From contig JALZUV010000016.1 in assembly GCA_023301245.1 (NCBI GenBank), forward strand, positions 1 to 18,097: a stretch of DNA of 18,097 bases. Reading direction: 5' to 3'. A program made the position numbers and the translations under genes. A model generated the notes under the pieces. It searched no databases, was not told where the DNA came from, and worked only from the letters and a program-made list of their open reading frames with translations. This stretch comes from Rickettsiales bacterium (GTDB lineage: Bacteria > Pseudomonadota > Alphaproteobacteria > Rickettsiales > JALZUV01). This document shows positions 14,958 through 18,097 of this stretch, one piece after another (within the stretch, counting starts at the first letter, position 1; each line of letters begins with the position of its first letter).

Positions 14958-16453
14958 ACTTAGAAACCGCAGATATCTGTTTAATTCTTGAAGGAACTTA
15001 TCCATACGTTTCAGGCGGTGTCTCGTCTTGGACGCATGATATGATTAGAAATCTATCAGATAAGACATTTCATATTCTTTGCATTCTTCCGCCAGATGCT
15101 GAAGTAGAACGCAAATATGATATCCCTGATAATGTCATAGGAATTTCGCATGTTCGCTTGCAAAACTTGCCTGAAACTACAAACTTTACATCAGTAGGTG
15201 CGTTTCTCGATAGCATCAAACAGCCGCTAACTGGTATTACCAATAATACTGCTGCTGGCGAAGATTATGCTGAGCTACTCCGCCTTATGGGTAACCGTAG
15301 TGGTTTAGGTTATGAAGCGTTGATGGAGGGTGAAGAGGCCTTCGCGCTCATCCGTTCGATGTATGAAGATGGCTATGAAGAAAGCTCGTTCCTTGATTAT
15401 TTTTGGTCATGGCGCGCTTTAATGGGGAGCTTATTTAGTATTTCATTGGCTGATATTCCACCTGCTCACATGTACCACACACTCTCTACAGGCTATGCGG
15501 GAGTGCTTGCTGCACGTGCGAAGATTGAAACAGGTAAGCCTGTGATTTTGACCGAGCATGGTATCTACACCAACGAGCGCCGTATTGAAGTGGCTTCTGC
15601 AGAATGGCTTGAGCAGACTGCCTCTAAAGCACTGACTATTGATCATGTTCGTAATAATTTACGTGATTTCTGGTCACATACATTCTCAAGTTTCTCACGT
15701 ATTTGCTACGATGCTTGCGACCATATTTACACATTATTTGAAGGCAATAAAGTGTTGCAGCTTCAAGATGGCGCTAAAGATGAAAAAGTGACCGTTGTGC
15801 CTAATGGCGTAGATATTGAACGTTTTGCGAAAATTAAAAACGAGTCGCATGATCGTGCAACTATCGCGCTTATTGGACGAGTAGTACCGATTAAAGATAT
15901 TAAAAGTTTCATCCGTGGTGCTGCTCATATTCAGGAAAATATTCCTGACGTGCGTGTATTAGTGATGGGCCCAACAGATGAAGAGCCTGAATATTACCAC
16001 GAATGCCAACAAATGGTCGAATATATGGGCTTGTCGGATAATGTTACATTCACTGGGCAGGTGAGTATTGATAAATATCTCGGCCAAATTGATGTACTGG
16101 TGCTTACAAGTATTTCGGAAGCGATGCCGCTTACGGTTCTTGAAGCAGGTGCTGCAGGTATTCCAAGCGTGACGACCGATGTTGGTGCATGTAAGGAAAT
16201 TATCTACGGCCGCCTAGAGGCGGATAAAGCGATTGGTGATGGTGGTATTATTGTTCCATTATCAAACCCAACAGCGATGGCCGAAGCCGTGATGAGCCTG
16301 TTGAGTGATGGTGCATTACGCGAAGAAATGGGTGAAAACATGCGTACTCGCGTGAAGAAATATTACACGAAAAAAGATCAAATCGAAGCGTATGATAACG
16401 TCTATTCACATTATGTGAAATATGGCGCTGAAACGCAGAAAAAAGTAAGTTAG
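14954..16453 (+). CDS. pelF: PelF family 4 glycosyltransferase
   Basis: A cytosolic GT-B fold enzyme that builds the Pel chain from UDP-sugars. The ATG at 14954 overlaps pelE's stop (ATGA), has GAGGG seven bases upstream and gives 499 residues, close to the roughly 507 of P. aeruginosa PelF; an in-frame ATG at 14909 would add 15 atypical residues. The N-terminal half has the family opening ILEGTYPYVSGGVSSW (11-26). The C-terminal half has VVPNGVDIERF, ALIGRVVPIKDI and the E389-x7-E397 motif in SEAMPLTVLEA, typical of retaining GT4 enzymes. It lies between pelE and pelG in canonical order. Confidence 0.96.
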   Translation: MNLETADICLILEGTYPYVSGGVSSWTHDMIRNLSDKTFHILCILPPDAEVERKYDIPDNVIGISHVRLQNLPETTNFTSVGAFLDSIKQPLTGITNNTAAGEDYAELLRLMGNRSGLGYEALMEGEEAFALIRSMYEDGYEESSFLDYFWSWRALMGSLFSISLADIPPAHMYHTLSTGYAGVLAARAKIETGKPVILTEHGIYTNERRIEVASAEWLEQTASKALTIDHVRNNLRDFWSHTFSSFSRICYDACDHIYTLFEGNKVLQLQDGAKDEKVTVVPNGVDIERFAKIKNESHDRATIALIGRVVPIKDIKSFIRGAAHIQENIPDVRVLVMGPTDEEPEYYHECQQMVEYMGLSDNVTFTGQVSIDKYLGQIDVLVLTSISEAMPLTVLEAGAAGIPSVTTDVGACKEIIYGRLEADKAIGDGGIIVPLSNPTAMAEAVMSLLSDGALREEMGENMRTRVKKYYTKKDQIEAYDNVYSHYVKYGAETQKKVS

Positions 16454-16468
16454 GCTTAGGGAAATAAC

Positions 16469-17875
16469 ATGGCTGGTATTGGATTTACTCTACAAAAACT
16501 CACGCAAAAAGATGACCTCGTTGGTGTCTTACATGCATATGGTGTTGCTATGTTTGCAGCGGCAGGCCCGTGGATTTTCACCATTTTTGCCCTTGCGGGT
16601 ATCACAAATGTTTACACTAACTTCTTTGGTATGGAAGGCCTGTTAAACTTCCGCGTAGTGGTGATTTATAACTTTGCCTTCTCGCTTGTATTATCAGCGC
16701 CCGTCTTCATGGTCGCAACTCGCTATATTGCCGATAATATACATCGTAAAAATGTAACCAATGTTCCGAGTATTATGATTGGTTCAATGGTTCTATCTTA
16801 TGCAATTCAGCTGCCAGTAGGTGGGATTTTCTATCTCGCCTTCGTAGATTTGCCTTTAAATATGCAATTGAGCGCTATGCTTAACCTATTCTTGTTAACC
16901 ACAGTATGGTTGCTTGGTGTGTTCTTGACCGCACTGAAAGATTATAATTCGGTGGGGTGGGCTTATGGTATTGGTATGCTTATTGCTGTTGTTTGTGCAC
17001 AAGTATTTAAAGATGTATGGGCCGAAGTGGGCATGCTAAATGGCTTTAGTCTTGGTTTAGCTTTCATCGTATTTACCTTGGCTGCTAAAGTTCTCTCTGA
17101 ATATGCCTATAAGTTTGATTCGCCTTTTGATGTGAATGCCTACTTTAAAAAATATTGGGAACTCGCATTGGGTGGCCTCTTTTATAATGCTGCTATCTGG
17201 GTTGATAAATGGATTATGTGGTTTGCCCCAGAGTCATGGGTAGCAACACACCTAGGAGAGCCGACAGGCATGCGTATGTATCCTGATTACGATAGTGCGA
17301 TGTTCTTGGCTTATCTTACCATTATCCCTGCAATGGCGGTGTTTGTATTCGCGGTTGAAACAAACTTCTTTGAACGTTACCAGCGCTTTTATGATAATAT
17401 TCTTGAGCATAAGCCACTGCGTAAAATTCTTTCAAATCATAAAGAGATTATTGAAAGCATCTTCACTAGTTCGCGTAACTTTATTATCGTGCAGGGAACG
17501 GTTGTATTCCTTGCGATTGTACTGGCTCCACAATTCTTCGAGTTGATTAACGTAAATAACAAGCAAATCGGTATTTATCGTATGGGCGTGTTGGGAGCTT
17601 TCTTCCACGTATTGATGTTGTTTGAAATTATCATTCTTTCATATTTTGACTGTCGTAAGCGCGTGATGTGGATTTCGATTCTCTACTTTGTATTGAACGC
17701 ATTACTAACGACAATCACCATGCAGTGGGGCTTCCCTTACTATGGTTATGGCTACTTACTATCATCAATGATTGTATTTGTGGTTACGAGCATCGTTATG
17801 TTCCGTTATGTGCAAAAGTTGCCGTATCATGCATTTATTACAAATAATAATTCGATTACCCACGTTAAGGAGTAG
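16469..17875 (+). CDS. pelG: PelG polytopic membrane protein of the Pel synthase
   Basis: A 468-residue protein with about twelve membrane helices, starting 15 bases after pelF with AGGGAA upstream. The opening MAGIGFTLQKL and the GPWIFT motif (about 31-36) are typical of PelG, as is the length (P. aeruginosa about 456). PelG resembles polysaccharide flippases of the MOP superfamily and is thought to move the growing chain across the inner membrane in concert with PelF. It is the last gene of the block and is followed by a hairpin terminator. Confidence 0.95.
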   Translation: MAGIGFTLQKLTQKDDLVGVLHAYGVAMFAAAGPWIFTIFALAGITNVYTNFFGMEGLLNFRVVVIYNFAFSLVLSAPVFMVATRYIADNIHRKNVTNVPSIMIGSMVLSYAIQLPVGGIFYLAFVDLPLNMQLSAMLNLFLLTTVWLLGVFLTALKDYNSVGWAYGIGMLIAVVCAQVFKDVWAEVGMLNGFSLGLAFIVFTLAAKVLSEYAYKFDSPFDVNAYFKKYWELALGGLFYNAAIWVDKWIMWFAPESWVATHLGEPTGMRMYPDYDSAMFLAYLTIIPAMAVFVFAVETNFFERYQRFYDNILEHKPLRKILSNHKEIIESIFTSSRNFIIVQGTVVFLAIVLAPQFFELINVNNKQIGIYRMGVLGAFFHVLMLFEIIILSYFDCRKRVMWISILYFVLNALLTTITMQWGFPYYGYGYLLSSMIVFVVTSIVMFRYVQKLPYHAFITNNNSITHVKE

Positions 17876-17886
17876 TAATTTAATTA

Positions 17887-17903
17887 CTCGCTCTCTGTGC
17901 GAG
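17887..17903 (+). repeat. small stem-loop just after pelG
   Basis: CTCGC (17887-17891) pairs with GCGAG (17899-17903) around a 7-base loop. A second 5-base pairing, AGGCC (17902-17906) with GGCCT (17917-17921), partly overlaps it, so the two exclude each other. No T tract follows either one. They may be extra 3'-end structure ahead of the main terminator or may be chance. Confidence 0.3.
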
Positions 17904-17935
17904 GCCATGACTGTTTGGCCTTAGTGATCTTGACG

Positions 17936-17975
17936 AAAAAAATGCGGCTGCGATGAAAATCGTGGCCGCGTTTTT
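17936..17975. terminator. bidirectional intrinsic terminator after pelG
   Basis: An 11-pair stem (17944-17954 with 17959-17969, including two G-T wobbles) is capped by the stable tetraloop GAAA. On the plus strand it is followed by GTTTTT (17970-17975). On the left is a run of seven A (17936-17942), so the minus strand also reads hairpin then T tract. It should end the pelG transcript and the transcript of the convergent gene at the right edge. Confidence 0.88.
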
Positions 17976-18001
17976 ACTTAAGTAGTTTGAGAATTGCGGG
18001 G

Positions 18002-18097
18002 TTAAGCGGCTAAAATTTCAGCAGAGAAATTGCGGCTAATATTAAAGTGATTAAACACCTCATCTAATGCAGATACTAGTTCTTGCATCATCGCTTC
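18002..18097 (-). CDS. C-terminal fragment of an unrecognised protein
   Basis: Reading leftward from the right edge, an open frame gives 31 residues (starting EAMMQELVSALDEVFNHFN and ending in ILAA) to a TAA at 18004-18002. The sequence is helix-like and mildly acidic. Its stop faces the bidirectional terminator, which supports a real gene converging on pelG. No family is recognised from so short a tail. Confidence 0.55.
   Translation of the reverse strand, partial: EAMMQELVSALDEVFNHFNISRNFSAEILAA

Noticed and set aside
1..18097. Mobile elements, CRISPR arrays or attachment sites
   Set aside because: No transposase, integrase, regular spaced repeats, terminal inverted repeats or duplicated tRNA 3' end were found by reading both strands.

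Overview
The window looks like a chromosomal segment of a moderately AT-rich Gram-negative bacterium, most likely an alphaproteobacterium. The support is a map-radC pair, a stand-alone CinA N-terminal-type protein and an MSP4/OMP-type beta-barrel. This assignment is inference from gene content and style, not from a marker gene. Nothing in it looks like an insertion sequence, prophage or CRISPR array.

Region 1 (1-2432) is mixed. It holds the tail of an unrecognised plus-strand gene, a small minus-strand lipoprotein with glycine at exactly every seventh residue, and a roughly 500-base stretch carrying an inverted repeat, a possible decayed short gene and a tRNA-Leu(TAA). A small outer-membrane beta-barrel protein follows, convergent with a CinA-like MoaB/MogA-fold protein.

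Region 2 (2516-17875) is one unbroken plus-strand block of ten genes. No gap exceeds 15 bases and most junctions overlap. It starts with two housekeeping genes, map (methionine aminopeptidase) and radC, and runs with no spacing into a Pel exopolysaccharide cluster. The order is sugar-nucleotide 4-epimerase (PelX-like), PelA hydrolase half, PelA deacetylase half, pelB, pelD, pelE, pelF, pelG. A GAAA-loop hairpin with flanking A and T tracts closes the block and can also serve the convergent gene whose tail lies at the right edge.

How the genes should work together, from the known Pel pathway: the epimerase supplies UDP-GalNAc (its gatekeeper position carries a small Ser). PelF polymerises the sugar at the inner face of the membrane, in a complex with PelD (c-di-GMP receptor), PelE and PelG. 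PelA-type deacetylase and hydrolase activities process the chain in the periplasm, and PelB carries it across via a TPR scaffold and an outer-membrane barrel.

The departures from the Pseudomonas layout are the main interest. PelA is split into two separately exported proteins. No pelC is present. PelB is unusually long, with a non-TPR segment near residues 969-1065. PelD has a two-residue insertion between its RxxD site and its GGDEF remnant. The cluster appears to be read from, or with, map-radC.
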